This document shows, one piece after another, positions 22,778 through 32,551 of a DNA stretch of 64,000 bases (position 1 is the stretch's first letter; every line of letters starts with the position of its first letter). Below the pieces are notes generated by a model. The model made no database searches and was not told where the DNA came from. It saw only the letters and a list, made by a program, of their open reading frames with translations. Source of the stretch: Catenovulum sediminis (GTDB taxonomy: Bacteria; Pseudomonadota; Gammaproteobacteria; Enterobacterales; Alteromonadaceae); assembly GCF_040270295.1 (NCBI RefSeq), contig NZ_JBELOE010000236.1; one strand, given 5' to 3'. The position numbers and the translations under genes are program-made.

Positions 22778-24841
22778 TTAACGTCCCTCGTACAGTTGCG
22801 TAGGTAGGCTATTTTTAGCTCGCATTTTATTTAACCTGCTTGCAAGCTTCTGCATTGCCAGCATGCTGCTTTCTTGGGTTACATTGGTGATTTCACCATA
22901 ATAGGTTTTATGGTCTTCTATCTTTTTCAGCAGTGAAAGGTAGTCTGCAACATCCTCCGGGTTTACATGATCTGTTTTGGAATGCAATTGATTGCTGTAG
23001 GTTAGGTGACGTCTGTCGTAGCTTAAGTTACTGACAAAACGTACATGTTTATCTTCCAGCACATCTTCAGTCACTGAAGATGAAAAATCGATATCTTCCG
23101 GCAAAATAAATGTGACACGGTGCTCTACTTGCACTCGCGGGGGAATGTAAAGTGGCTGACTTCTGATTATTGTATCAGGTTGATAAATGAAGTTTTCTGT
23201 GTAATCCGCATTTAAAGCAAACTCAGAAGCTGTTTGATGAATTGTCCAAAAATCTGGAACTAGATAGTGCTCAGTTAAGGTATAGTGGTTATTTTTGATA
23301 TCATCAGACGCTTTTAACGCACTCAGCTTAGATATTTTGGGAAAGGTTTTAGCATAATAATTTAAATATTGTTTTTGAATACTATCTAAACCAGAGTTAT
23401 TCACCTTATAACGCATATCTTCAGCTTCGACGCCGGTAAAATGGCTAACAATAATCCACTCGACAGGAGATACATAATCTATCGCTTTTACTGTCTCTTT
23501 AATGTTAACCGTTCCTTTTAAAGGCTGACTTGGTGTTGCATCAACAAGTTGCACTGAATCGTTATTGGTTGAGTTATGCTCAATTAACAACGCATAACTG
23601 TAATTAGGCTGGTATTTGTTTTCTAACTTGAAGCCTTGCAGTGAAATAGTTGGGTCTATCCAATATTTATTGTCATTATATTCTAGCTTTACAATTGCAT
23701 GATTAAATACGTTGTGCGCTGGCAAATATGTATTTAGCATTTTACTTTTATAGCTAGACACCAGCGCGACATTGGCTTTTACCCCCAGCTCTTTTAGCAG
23801 CTCGACAAGCAACAACGATTTATCTTTACAATCGCCATATTTGTTGGCGATCACCTCATTCGGAGTGTGCGGTTTATGCGAGTTTTCAGCCAGCTCCAAA
23901 CCCAAATATCTAATTTCATCCTGTACGTAATTTATTGCCTTTTCTATTGCTTGTTTTTGAGGTTGTTTCTTTAATTCTTTGATCAGATTTAAATATTGTT
24001 CAGACGGCTGAGAATTCACTGTAAATAAAGCACTTGCCCAAGTAGCAACTTGTTGCCAATTTGCATATTCCGAAAATTGAACGTAAGGGTAGGTTTTGTG
24101 CCAACTAGGTACATTATCTTCTTCAAATACTTTTTGACTGTTTGATATATTCAGGCGGTATAGCAAGTTGTCTTCTTGTTGAGTGACGCTTACCGTTTGC
24201 GCTGTGCCATATACCTGATAATGAATGTTACGGGATTTAGGGCTGATTACTTCGACATTAATTTGGTCGACTTGTGTTCTCCATCCCAGCCATTCAAAAC
24301 TTGCAAAGTTACCCGAAAATACGGGGTTTTGTCCTGCTAACGAATATGCGTAGTCAATTGTGTCACCGAGTTGGACACCTTTTAGTAAGGTAACTGCAGT
24401 CATTTCTCCAGAATAGATGTTGTTGCTTCTATCATCTTCAGCATTAATGATTTTTATGTCGCTTTTTTCAACGCGACTGACTATTTTGCCATCTCGAACA
24501 ATATTAATTGTATGTATGGTTAATTTTTCAAATGCTGGGTTAAAACGAATACTGATATCAGAATAGTCACTGATACCGGAAGGATCGGAAACACTGTAAA
24601 TATACCGGCGGTACTGGCTTTGTGAGGCAACGTGTTTTTGCACATCAACAAGATGATAATGGGCCGGTTTTCTCAGTTTTGCCAGCGATAGCTTTTGCTC
24701 AAGTTGTTTGGGGGTAACCCAATTGGGCGCTTTTTCTATCTTAAATTCCACGTCTTGTGCGTTGCTAAGCGCCCATAAAGGCAAGTGAAACAAGCTAAAG
24801 ACTAAAAATGCCCATGACACTGCACGACTGGTTGGTTTCAT
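22778..24841 (-). CDS. DUF3857 and transglutaminase-like domain protein
   Basis: A 687-residue exported protein with an N-terminal signal (about 1-25). DUF3857 occupies about 55-235. A transglutaminase-like core follows with a full triad, Cys338 in YGDCKDKS, His381 in FNHAIV and Asp396 in YWIDPT, so it may be catalytically active. A beta-rich C-terminal part is typical of DUF3857-transglutaminase proteins of marine bacteria. Enzymes of this type may cleave or cross-link peptides in the envelope; the substrate is unknown. It lies second in an operon, 28 bases after the SPOR protein gene and one base before the lipoprotein gene. Confidence 0.85.
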   Translation of the reverse strand: MKPTSRAVSWAFLVFSLFHLPLWALSNAQDVEFKIEKAPNWVTPKQLEQKLSLAKLRKPAHYHLVDVQKHVASQSQYRRYIYSVSDPSGISDYSDISIRFNPAFEKLTIHTINIVRDGKIVSRVEKSDIKIINAEDDRSNNIYSGEMTAVTLLKGVQLGDTIDYAYSLAGQNPVFSGNFASFEWLGWRTQVDQINVEVISPKSRNIHYQVYGTAQTVSVTQQEDNLLYRLNISNSQKVFEEDNVPSWHKTYPYVQFSEYANWQQVATWASALFTVNSQPSEQYLNLIKELKKQPQKQAIEKAINYVQDEIRYLGLELAENSHKPHTPNEVIANKYGDCKDKSLLLVELLKELGVKANVALVSSYKSKMLNTYLPAHNVFNHAIVKLEYNDNKYWIDPTISLQGFKLENKYQPNYSYALLIEHNSTNNDSVQLVDATPSQPLKGTVNIKETVKAIDYVSPVEWIIVSHFTGVEAEDMRYKVNNSGLDSIQKQYLNYYAKTFPKISKLSALKASDDIKNNHYTLTEHYLVPDFWTIHQTASEFALNADYTENFIYQPDTIIRSQPLYIPPRVQVEHRVTFILPEDIDFSSSVTEDVLEDKHVRFVSNLSYDRRHLTYSNQLHSKTDHVNPEDVADYLSLLKKIEDHKTYYGEITNVTQESSMLAMQKLASRLNKMRAKNSLPTQLYEGR

Positions 24842-24869
24842 AATGTTCCCTGTTATATTTTTATATCAA

Positions 24870-25955
24870 TTATTCGTTTTTATTTAGGCGAACGATGCCT
24901 TTTGTTCCGTACTTCTCGCTTAGTGTGTCGTTTGCTTGTTCTGCTAATTGCTGATTTGCAAAACCTGTTGCGTACACTAATTGCAGACCATTTTTATTCT
25001 CGATGGTAAATTTAAATCCGGCTTGTTCAACTTTTTGTGCCAGTTGTTTTGCATTTGAGGGATTAGCAAATGCACCTAACTGTATTTTATAAGCGCTTGA
25101 TGTTTGAGTTGTATATAAGTCTGGTTGTGACTCTGTGTTAGGTTTTTGCGCGGTAGGCTGCGCTGTAGGTTGTGCTTTCGGTTGTGCTGTAGGTTTTGGA
25201 TTTGGTTGTGCATTTGACTGTGGTTGAGCTTGTTCTGTACTGCGTTTGGCCATTTCACGCTGTAATAAGGTGGGTTTTTGTGTGTCTTCACCAATTTTCA
25301 CTTCAGCAAGTGCGACATTTTCGGTTGTTTCATTTACTGGCTGTTTAGTATGCGGTTTTTTTTCCACTGGCTGTGTAGTTAATGGGACGGGTTTTGAAAT
25401 TTCACCTCGGATAACTTTATCGGATTTTCCACTGAGCTGGAAACGATAACTTAAACCCAGTTGTATCGCACTGAAGCTACCAAAATAGGGCATATCTTGT
25501 ATTTGCTCTATGCCAACATCTAAAGCCAAAACATCTGAAAAAGACCAGATCAAATTAGCGCCTAGGTTTAATGCAGTATCGCCGTTTTCCAATAAGGTTG
25601 CTTGGCTATTGGTGATTTCTTGGTTTGCAAACGCTGCACCTAATTTAAACGCTAAAGATAGTTTTTGGTTTAATTTGAGTTTGTGAATATAACCTAGCTT
25701 CAACATAGGTAGGCTGTTATTTTGCACAACATTATTGTTGTCGGTGAATTCTATCTCAGCATACTCTGTGTAGTTTAAATAGATGCCGCCGTAATTTTGA
25801 TGGATATAGGCGCCTTCTATGCCAAAACCGTCACTGGCGTTCTCGGTTTTCGCTTGTTGATAATATAGCGTGGTTGCAAACTCTTCTGAACTAAATGCAG
25901 AAGCGGAATATAAACATGCAAGCAGTGATAAGGTTAATTTTTTAGTTACGTCCAT
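24870..25955 (-). CDS. Outer-membrane beta-barrel protein with C-terminal SPOR domain
   Basis: A 361-residue protein with signal peptide (about 1-22). A small beta-barrel-like region (about 25-175) shows alternating hydrophobic strands and ends in LGLSYRFQL. A long Pro/Gln/Ala linker follows with repeated AQP units (about 230-275). The SPOR domain (about 285-361) begins YKIQLGAFANPSNAKQLAQK. SPOR domains bind denuded septal peptidoglycan, so the protein could tether an outer-membrane barrel to the wall at division sites. First gene of the operon with the DUF3857 protein and the TPR lipoprotein. The combination of barrel and SPOR is uncommon. Confidence 0.75.
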   Translation of the reverse strand: MDVTKKLTLSLLACLYSASAFSSEEFATTLYYQQAKTENASDGFGIEGAYIHQNYGGIYLNYTEYAEIEFTDNNNVVQNNSLPMLKLGYIHKLKLNQKLSLAFKLGAAFANQEITNSQATLLENGDTALNLGANLIWSFSDVLALDVGIEQIQDMPYFGSFSAIQLGLSYRFQLSGKSDKVIRGEISKPVPLTTQPVEKKPHTKQPVNETTENVALAEVKIGEDTQKPTLLQREMAKRSTEQAQPQSNAQPNPKPTAQPKAQPTAQPTAQKPNTESQPDLYTTQTSSAYKIQLGAFANPSNAKQLAQKVEQAGFKFTIENKNGLQLVYATGFANQQLAEQANDTLSEKYGTKGIVRLNKNE

Positions 25956-26004
25956 GGTTTATTGTTGTCTGTGAGTTTCTTTTAAGTTTATGCTTTTTTG
26001 AACA

Positions 26005-27048
26005 TTAGTCAAAACGTATGGGTTGAGAGTTGTCGTATTTAAATTTTGCTTTCAGATTTTTAAGAAGCCGAATCAAGTTTTTAAAAAGTTGAGTCAAGCT
26101 CAAGCGCAGGCTTTTTGGGCAAGCTTCATAAAAAGGGGTGAAATACAATTGAGGCAGCTGATGTGGGTTTGCTTGATCTTTAATACCAAATGATAGCTTA
26201 AACGGGCGTTTTTTGGGGGCTGTGATTAAACTTTTAAATAATATGTCCCAGCAGGCTAGGGTGGTGCCAAAATTACAGTCAAAATGTTGAGCTTGCTTAC
26301 TGTGATGCAATTGATGTTGTGCCGGACTTATAAATATATGTTCGAAATACTTGCCCCAGCTTAACCAGACATGTGAATGACGTAAATTAGAACCCGCCAG
26401 ATTAAACAAAAAAATAAATAAATTAGCACCTAGTATATCTATCATAGTTAACGCTGGCCCAAATAACGCTAAACTGATGCCAATTGAACTACCTTGCACT
26501 AGCGTCATGCGCATTGCATATAAGGCAGATTCTAGTGGATGTGTGCGATAGATAGTCAGTGGTGTAAGCACTTGTGCGCTATGGTGGACTTTATGAAAGG
26601 CCCAAAGTGCCGGTATTTTGTGCAGCGCGTAGTGCAATATAAAGCGACTGAAATCGTCTAGAATAAATAAGATTACGGTAAATATAAAGGCCGTTTCTAA
26701 AGTACCTGCACTGGGTCTTTGAGCCGGTCCCATTAACATGCTAAAAGATTCGTTAATAAACAGGGCTATTGGTATTGCGCCAAACAAGAAAGGGGTGACC
26801 ATTAGGGCTTTAATGATTCGATTCAGCAACATTAATTTGTAGTCGGCTTGTGCGCTTTTATGCCACCAAATTTTACGGTTGAATAAATATTGGTGCAGTT
26901 TGCCTGCGGGCTTTTGCATTAAATAGGTTGCGCTGGCAATCAGCAAAGCGGATAACAAATAAACTAAATAGATGCGTTTGTTGGCATCTAATAAATTAGA
27001 TGCCATATCAAACACATTTGTATCTAGCCAGTTTAGGATAGGGTTCAT
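26005..27048 (-). CDS. Fatty acid hydroxylase / sterol desaturase family membrane protein
   Basis: A 347-residue integral membrane di-iron enzyme with several helices (about 27-45, 83-100, 118-138, 180-215). The histidine boxes are complete: HYALH (His139, His143), HKVHH (152-156) and HQLHH (about 242), with HSHVW between. Family members insert hydroxyl groups or double bonds into lipids or ether lipids using iron and oxygen. The gene starts three bases after the TonB-dependent receptor stop, so it is the last gene of the imelysin-receptor unit. The link to iron uptake is by context only. Confidence 0.83.
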   Translation of the reverse strand: MNPILNWLDTNVFDMASNLLDANKRIYLVYLLSALLIASATYLMQKPAGKLHQYLFNRKIWWHKSAQADYKLMLLNRIIKALMVTPFLFGAIPIALFINESFSMLMGPAQRPSAGTLETAFIFTVILFILDDFSRFILHYALHKIPALWAFHKVHHSAQVLTPLTIYRTHPLESALYAMRMTLVQGSSIGISLALFGPALTMIDILGANLFIFLFNLAGSNLRHSHVWLSWGKYFEHIFISPAQHQLHHSKQAQHFDCNFGTTLACWDILFKSLITAPKKRPFKLSFGIKDQANPHQLPQLYFTPFYEACPKSLRLSLTQLFKNLIRLLKNLKAKFKYDNSQPIRFD

Positions 27049-27051
27049 TGT

Positions 27052-29268
27052 TTAAAAGCTAAACTTATATCCTAAAATGAGCTGTCTTGGTTTGCCCGGT
27101 CTGGCACCGTTAGGTCGGCGACTGACGATATGCGTTTCTTCGGTAATATTGTCTGCTTTTAGGTAGACGGTGTGATTGTTTGGGAAGTAATAACTTGCCG
27201 ATATATCCAAAATGGTGCTGGCTTCGATTACTTTTCCAGATAGGTTTACACCATCGCCGGCTGCTTCTAGCATTTCACCTGTATATTTTAATTGGGCATT
27301 GAGCTGCCAATTAGTTGCAGCGAGTCCACTACTCAAGGTTAATGAATGATCGGGTTGATACGGCATAGAATCACCTTGTTCAACTGCCCCCCACTGCGGG
27401 TAATCGGAGACAAAACTGTCTTCAAACTCTGAACGGGTATAGCTGTAGGTGACGCTCCATGGCATGTCTAATGCATCGGTTAAGGTAAATTGATTAGCAA
27501 TATGTGCTTCTAAGCCATATACGTTTACGTTGCCCCCATTAAAATCAGAATCCAGTGGACAGTTTGATGATTGAGAAAAGGTACAACTTTCTTTTAAGTT
27601 GCTGTAGTCGTTATAAAAGGCAACAATTTCAGCATTGATATGGCCATTGTTTAAGCGAAAGCCCATTTCATAGTTGATGCTTTTTTCTGCTTCTACGTCT
27701 TGATCATTTTGTTGCGGGCTGCTTGGGACATATCCTTGGTGTACACCGGCAAATACGCCATAGTCTGAGTGCAATTTGTAAAACGCACTTAAGCTAGGTA
27801 ACCAGATTCGGCTTTCTTTTTCTAACCAATCGTTTTCGTTTTTACGGTTTTGGTAGCGAGCATCTATATATTCGCCGCGTATACCTGCGGTAACGGTTAA
27901 GTTATCTAATGTCATTGCATCTTGCAGGTAAACCGACAGGGCATCTGTTTTTTCTTGATTGACAGAGGTAAATTCTTTATTTGCAGCCGAGCCAAGTGTT
28001 CCACTTTCCGACATACTGAAGGTTTCTTCAAAGTGATCTCGGTTAATATAATCTTGGTGCAATCGAATACCGGCATCCACTTTGTGCTGAATATCACCGC
28101 TGATAAACTGCCAGCTTAAATCACTTTGAATACCTTTTGATTGGTAAGATCGGTCATTCGTACCCAGAATAATATCACCAGCCTGCTGGCCGCTTAAAAT
28201 CTGATAGTATTTCTGATGTTCGCTGCTGTCTGGTTGTATTAACACGTCTAACAACGAAGGTGCGCCTTGGCCTAATGAGCTGACTTTACGCCAGTCTCTG
28301 GCAAAATCGTGTTGATAAATGCGGGTGATTAGATCGACAGAGCCTAGTTCAATGTAGTGCGTTAATTGAACTGTATCATGGGTCCACTGCATTTTATCTT
28401 TTTGTGTTGCAGCGTAGCGCCGATTTGGTTCGACGTTAAAATCTGCATCGGTTAAACCGAGATATGTTTCATCTGAAGTTTCTTGCGCATATGCCAGTTT
28501 GAGTTCAACAAAATGTTTTGATTGGCTACCCGAAAAATCGTATTTAAATTTTGCCATTAAATCAGATTTTTCAAAGCCGGTATCGGCGTCAGAAAAATCG
28601 ATACTTTTAAAGCCATCTGCTTTTGTATACAAGCCTTCTACTAAATAACCAAAACGGCCAACCGTTTGTCCATGATGCAAGTGGGCTTTGTTGTAATTGT
28701 CTGTGCCGTAGGCTAAATCAATCGCGCTTTCATTGTCAGTTGGTACGCTGCGAGTGACTAAGTTAAGTGCACCTGCGACTGTATTTGGCCCATATTTTAT
28801 CGCTGCCGGGCCTTTAAATACTTCGACTGCCGTCATCCGACTGACCATTGGGAAATAATAGGCAGAAGGTGCAGAGTAGGGGGCAGGGGAGATCAGCACG
28901 CCGTCTTCCATTAGAGATATTTTTTTGCTGCGCTCTGGCGTTGATCCTCTGAATCCGATATTGGGTCTTAAGCCATAGCCGTCTTCTTCGCGAATATTTA
29001 CCCCGGGTACGGAAGCCAGCACTTTGTTAATGTCATCAAATTCAAATTTTTCTAATGTCGCTTCTGATACTAAACTGGTTGCACCGCCTTGAGTGCGCAA
29101 TTTGTCGTGTGCGCCTAATATTTGAATACGCTCTGCATATCGGCTCTCGCTATCATTCGCTTTTTCTTGATTCGCTGGTTGATTCGCTGGTTGATTCGCT
29201 TGTTGTGCATTTATATTTGTACTAAGCAAACAGGCCGAGATTGCGATAAAAATTGGGTTGAGTTTCAT
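27052..29268 (-). CDS. TonB-dependent outer-membrane receptor (FecA-like)
   Basis: A 738-residue receptor with a signal peptide (about 1-21). A Gln-Pro-Ala-Asn repeat of 12-bp units follows (QQANQPANQPANQ), then the plug domain (about 55-165; VPGVNIREEDGYGLRPNIGFRG, GPAAIKYGPNTVAGALNLV). A 22-strand barrel ends in LILGYKFSF. It lacks the extra N-terminal signalling domain of true FecA. It likely imports ferric chelates. The imelysin-like gene lies upstream (28 bases) and the hydroxylase downstream (3 bases). Confidence 0.9.
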   Translation of the reverse strand: MKLNPIFIAISACLLSTNINAQQANQPANQPANQEKANDSESRYAERIQILGAHDKLRTQGGATSLVSEATLEKFEFDDINKVLASVPGVNIREEDGYGLRPNIGFRGSTPERSKKISLMEDGVLISPAPYSAPSAYYFPMVSRMTAVEVFKGPAAIKYGPNTVAGALNLVTRSVPTDNESAIDLAYGTDNYNKAHLHHGQTVGRFGYLVEGLYTKADGFKSIDFSDADTGFEKSDLMAKFKYDFSGSQSKHFVELKLAYAQETSDETYLGLTDADFNVEPNRRYAATQKDKMQWTHDTVQLTHYIELGSVDLITRIYQHDFARDWRKVSSLGQGAPSLLDVLIQPDSSEHQKYYQILSGQQAGDIILGTNDRSYQSKGIQSDLSWQFISGDIQHKVDAGIRLHQDYINRDHFEETFSMSESGTLGSAANKEFTSVNQEKTDALSVYLQDAMTLDNLTVTAGIRGEYIDARYQNRKNENDWLEKESRIWLPSLSAFYKLHSDYGVFAGVHQGYVPSSPQQNDQDVEAEKSINYEMGFRLNNGHINAEIVAFYNDYSNLKESCTFSQSSNCPLDSDFNGGNVNVYGLEAHIANQFTLTDALDMPWSVTYSYTRSEFEDSFVSDYPQWGAVEQGDSMPYQPDHSLTLSSGLAATNWQLNAQLKYTGEMLEAAGDGVNLSGKVIEASTILDISASYYFPNNHTVYLKADNITEETHIVSRRPNGARPGKPRQLILGYKFSF

Positions 29269-29296
29269 ATTTTGTTCGTTCCCTTATTATTTAAAC

Positions 29297-30520
29297 TTAG
29301 TCGTTATCGCCGGCTGATGTGTCAGGCAATTCAACAGATAAGCTCGTAATAAAGTGTGTTTTTAACTGGTCGGTAATCACTTTTATTTGCGCATGCAGTG
29401 CTTCGATTTTTTCAAAATCACTATTTTGATTGGTTAGCGCAGTTGCAAAATCACTTTGAATATCGGCTAATTGTGTTTGTGCATTTTGTAAAGCGGTTAA
29501 AATGACCTCAGACGTTTCACTGTCACCAACAGCTTGTAGGTAATCATCAAAACCAATTGCTTCGTCGCTGTCGGCTGCATGTTCAGAAGTTTTACCGGTA
29601 AACAGAGCTTCAAACGCGATTAAGTTGTTTTGTAGGTTTTTAATCGCTAATTTGGCATGTTTTGATTCTACTTCTGCAGCACAAGGTGCATTGCCACATT
29701 GATTATTAAAATAGCCCAGTGGCATGCCCAGTTTTTGGTCTTTAATTTGATAATCGGCGTAAAATAAGGCTTGGCCCAGTGTGTTTATTGCGCTGCGTGG
29801 ATCGCCATTTTTTAATTCGTTTTGATAGGCATTGTCAGCCGTATACCATTTTACTTGCAGTTCGTCAGAGCGTGTTTTGAGATCGGAAAGCACAACTTTA
29901 GCAAAGTCGCAGCGCTGTATTTTTCGTGTATTTTCGTCTAGTTGATTCCAGCCGACGAGTGCGCCTGTTTCTAAGCTGCAGCTGTGGGTTAAATTCTGAT
30001 TATAAATGAGATATTCAAACGCATCTAATCCTTTGCGCGTGTCGCTTCGCTTGCTGATATCATAATTTTGACCATTTACACTGCCTTCTGCATTAAACGC
30101 GACATCTTGATCAACCGCACAGCTGTTTTCTCTGGGCCAGCTATATATTGTGTTACGCAGGGCTGCGGAGTTTTCAGAAAGCGGTGTCATTTGCATGACT
30201 TCAATTTGCTGCCAGCTCGCCATCAGTGCTGTAAAGTCATTTTGTACTTGGGTGAGTGCGTTGCTGCTGTCAGTTTGAGTTTCAATTGTTGTGCAATAGG
30301 CTTCAAGTGACTGTTCTTGTGCTGCAAGTGCTGCACTAAAACTTTCATGGCGGGGCTTAATGACTTGGTCAACCAAGTGCGTTATCAATTCATTTTCGGT
30401 AAAGTCAGAGGTTAATCCATATTCCGGGCCGGCTTTACTGCTGGTGGATTCGCCGCAGGCGCTTAAAAATATCAGGCTAACAGCTGATAGAGCGTTTCTT
30501 GTCTTTTTAGTCAAATTCAT
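29297..30520 (-). CDS. Imelysin-family lipoprotein (iron-regulated protein A-like)
   Basis: A 407-residue exported lipoprotein whose signal ends LIFLSAC. The ATG at 30520 gives the better signal peptide; a GTG three codons earlier is possible. The fold matches the imelysin (M75, ICMP/EfeO-M75) family. The characteristic GxHxxE motif reads GLDAFEYLIY: the His is replaced by Asp166 while Glu169 is kept, so metal or protease chemistry may differ. Such proteins accompany iron uptake systems. It is the first gene of a unit with the TonB-dependent receptor and the hydroxylase, and is separated from the upstream DUF4856 gene by a terminator-like hairpin. Confidence 0.83.
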   Translation of the reverse strand: MNLTKKTRNALSAVSLIFLSACGESTSSKAGPEYGLTSDFTENELITHLVDQVIKPRHESFSAALAAQEQSLEAYCTTIETQTDSSNALTQVQNDFTALMASWQQIEVMQMTPLSENSAALRNTIYSWPRENSCAVDQDVAFNAEGSVNGQNYDISKRSDTRKGLDAFEYLIYNQNLTHSCSLETGALVGWNQLDENTRKIQRCDFAKVVLSDLKTRSDELQVKWYTADNAYQNELKNGDPRSAINTLGQALFYADYQIKDQKLGMPLGYFNNQCGNAPCAAEVESKHAKLAIKNLQNNLIAFEALFTGKTSEHAADSDEAIGFDDYLQAVGDSETSEVILTALQNAQTQLADIQSDFATALTNQNSDFEKIEALHAQIKVITDQLKTHFITSLSVELPDTSAGDND

Positions 30521-30675
30521 AAATTGCACTCTGTTGATTCTATATGCGCGTTGTTTACACGATTTTTTATGTCTATTTTTCTTGTATCTTAATTTTTAGG
30601 TATGTTTAACGAGATTAAAAATCCTTTGAATATCATCAGCACCGGATTATAAACGATGCTAGATTATAAACGGAA

Positions 30676-30705
30676 AAAGGTTAGCTGCTTGCGCAGCTAA
30701 CCTTT
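30676..30705 (-). terminator. Rho-independent terminator between the DUF4856 and imelysin genes
   Basis: AAAGGTTAGCTGC / GCAGCTAACCTTT around TTGC. The minus strand continues CCTTTTTCC, giving a U-run after the stem. It would limit read-through from the DUF4856 gene into the imelysin-receptor unit. Confidence 0.8.
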
Positions 30706-30740
30706 AACATCCTGTTTTTAAATAGTTGACTGCTTTAAAT

Positions 30741-32453
30741 TTACCAGTTTGCAACTACATCTGCATCAAAGCTATATGCAGCTTGTAATTTCGCTCTGGC
30801 TTCTAGCAAGTCTGCTAAATAAGCTGTTTTATTAACCGCATCTAATACCGGCTTGTCGCCAATCAGGTTGTTAATTTCAGTGAAGTCAGCATCGCTTAAC
30901 GGGCTATGCGGGTTAAATTGCAAACCAATTAAAAAGCCTTTTAATTCAGACCAGTGTTTAGCGGTATCGGCTAAGCTTGCACCAGTTGTGATATCAGCAT
31001 GGGTATCATTGATGTAATGCACAACCGTTGCTGCGATTGATTTTTCCCAGGCTAATACCGCTTGGTCACGATAGCCTTTTAATTCTTCCATTTCTAAATC
31101 TGTTAAATCAGAGCTCGAGCCAGCGATTTCGTTTAATAATTTACGACCGGCTAAAAATGCTTCCATTGCTTGCTGGGTATAATCAGTGACACCATTGCTG
31201 CCTAAATCACGTTTTGCCGCATTGGTTGAGTTACCAAAGTTAAACTCGCTGTTTAAATCAATTTTGCCATCCATATTGATGTCGTAGTAACCGCTGCTCC
31301 AACCGTCACGGCCACCTTTGCCTGCGATTTCTTCATCTGTATAGGCTAGATAATTACGCGCTGCGCCAAAATAACCAAAACCTTCATCCCACTGGTGTTC
31401 TAATTTAGTGTAAGCAGATGTGCCATCTTGAACATTGGCGGTTTTTAGACCTTTATCATCTGTAGCGTCATCTAAATAATCATCGGTGCCTTGCGAATAA
31501 GCTACTGCACCTAATAAGAATTTTTGAACCAATTGTTTTAGATCATGACCATCTTTTGTTAAATATACAGCAAGTGAGTTGCCACTGTCATCAGTGTGCA
31601 AACCAGATGCGGCTGCTTCTGCATTACTAGCGATCACATCAAAGAATTTTAACAATAAGGCTTCTGGGGTTTGTTCAAAATCACCCATGTAAGTTGCGCT
31701 AAAGGCTTCAAACTCAGTGCCCGCATTCCAATCTTTATGTTGGCCCGTTGCATCATTGCCAGCAATTTTGCCCTGCAGGTTTTTACCTGAAGAAATATCT
31801 GCAATTGAACTTTGTTCGCTGTTTGCAACCACTGTTAAATCTGCATTTAACACCGCATTGACGGCATCTGCTGTGGTGTTGGCATCCGAATCACTGTAGT
31901 AGTAGGCATATAATTTAGCTAAAAAGTCTGCTTTTGTTGTAACTACACCGCTGTCAATATCAGCCTGTAAACCCGAACCGATATAGTTGGTTAGTTCGGC
32001 AATTAATACGTGGCGCGCGACCTGACCAGAATAGCTGACACTGTCACCGTCAGAAAATTTGCTTGGGAAAGCATAAAAATCGAGTTCGTCTTGAACTTCA
32101 ATGGTTAAGGTTTCTTCTGTTGATAAAGTACCGTCTGAAACGATAACAGGCAGGGTGATTGTTGTTTCTTTTTCGTAATCTAACATGGCATCGGCTTTAA
32201 GTTGTAAGCTGTTACCGTTGATTTCAAAGCGGCTGTCTGCCCCTGATGCTAGTTCAAAAGTAAGTGTATCATTTTGCGCATCAGTTGCACTTAAAGTACC
32301 AATAGTGGCTGCCATTTGATTTTCCACAACCGCAGTTGCAGACAAGGTAACACTAGTTGGCGCTGTATTTTGTGGTGCATCATCTGATGAGCTACCACAA
32401 GCAGTAAGAGATAAAGCGATTGCACTAAATAATATTGAATGTTTGATATTCAT
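30741..32453 (-). CDS. DUF4856 lipoprotein with cadherin-like N-terminal domain
   Basis: A 570-residue lipoprotein (LSLTACGSSSDD, Cys19). Residues about 30-125 form a cadherin-like beta domain (ENQMAATIGTLSATDAQNDT, then LDYEKETTITLPVIVSDGT). The remainder matches DUF4856, starting FYAFPSKFSDGDSVSYSGQ and ending near KGFLIGLQFNPHSPLSDADF. DUF4856 proteins commonly sit beside imelysin-like proteins and TonB receptors, as here, so a role in surface iron capture is plausible but unproven. A Fur-box-like sequence lies about 100 bases upstream of the ATG. Confidence 0.82.
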   Translation of the reverse strand: MNIKHSILFSAIALSLTACGSSSDDAPQNTAPTSVTLSATAVVENQMAATIGTLSATDAQNDTLTFELASGADSRFEINGNSLQLKADAMLDYEKETTITLPVIVSDGTLSTEETLTIEVQDELDFYAFPSKFSDGDSVSYSGQVARHVLIAELTNYIGSGLQADIDSGVVTTKADFLAKLYAYYYSDSDANTTADAVNAVLNADLTVVANSEQSSIADISSGKNLQGKIAGNDATGQHKDWNAGTEFEAFSATYMGDFEQTPEALLLKFFDVIASNAEAAASGLHTDDSGNSLAVYLTKDGHDLKQLVQKFLLGAVAYSQGTDDYLDDATDDKGLKTANVQDGTSAYTKLEHQWDEGFGYFGAARNYLAYTDEEIAGKGGRDGWSSGYYDINMDGKIDLNSEFNFGNSTNAAKRDLGSNGVTDYTQQAMEAFLAGRKLLNEIAGSSSDLTDLEMEELKGYRDQAVLAWEKSIAATVVHYINDTHADITTGASLADTAKHWSELKGFLIGLQFNPHSPLSDADFTEINNLIGDKPVLDAVNKTAYLADLLEARAKLQAAYSFDADVVANW

Positions 32454-32551
32454 AATCCTAACCTAGCTTCCTGTTAATATTTTATGAGTTAAATCTTAAT
32501 GTACTTGAAAATGAGAGTAATTATTATTAGCGAATTATACATTAGGCTGGA

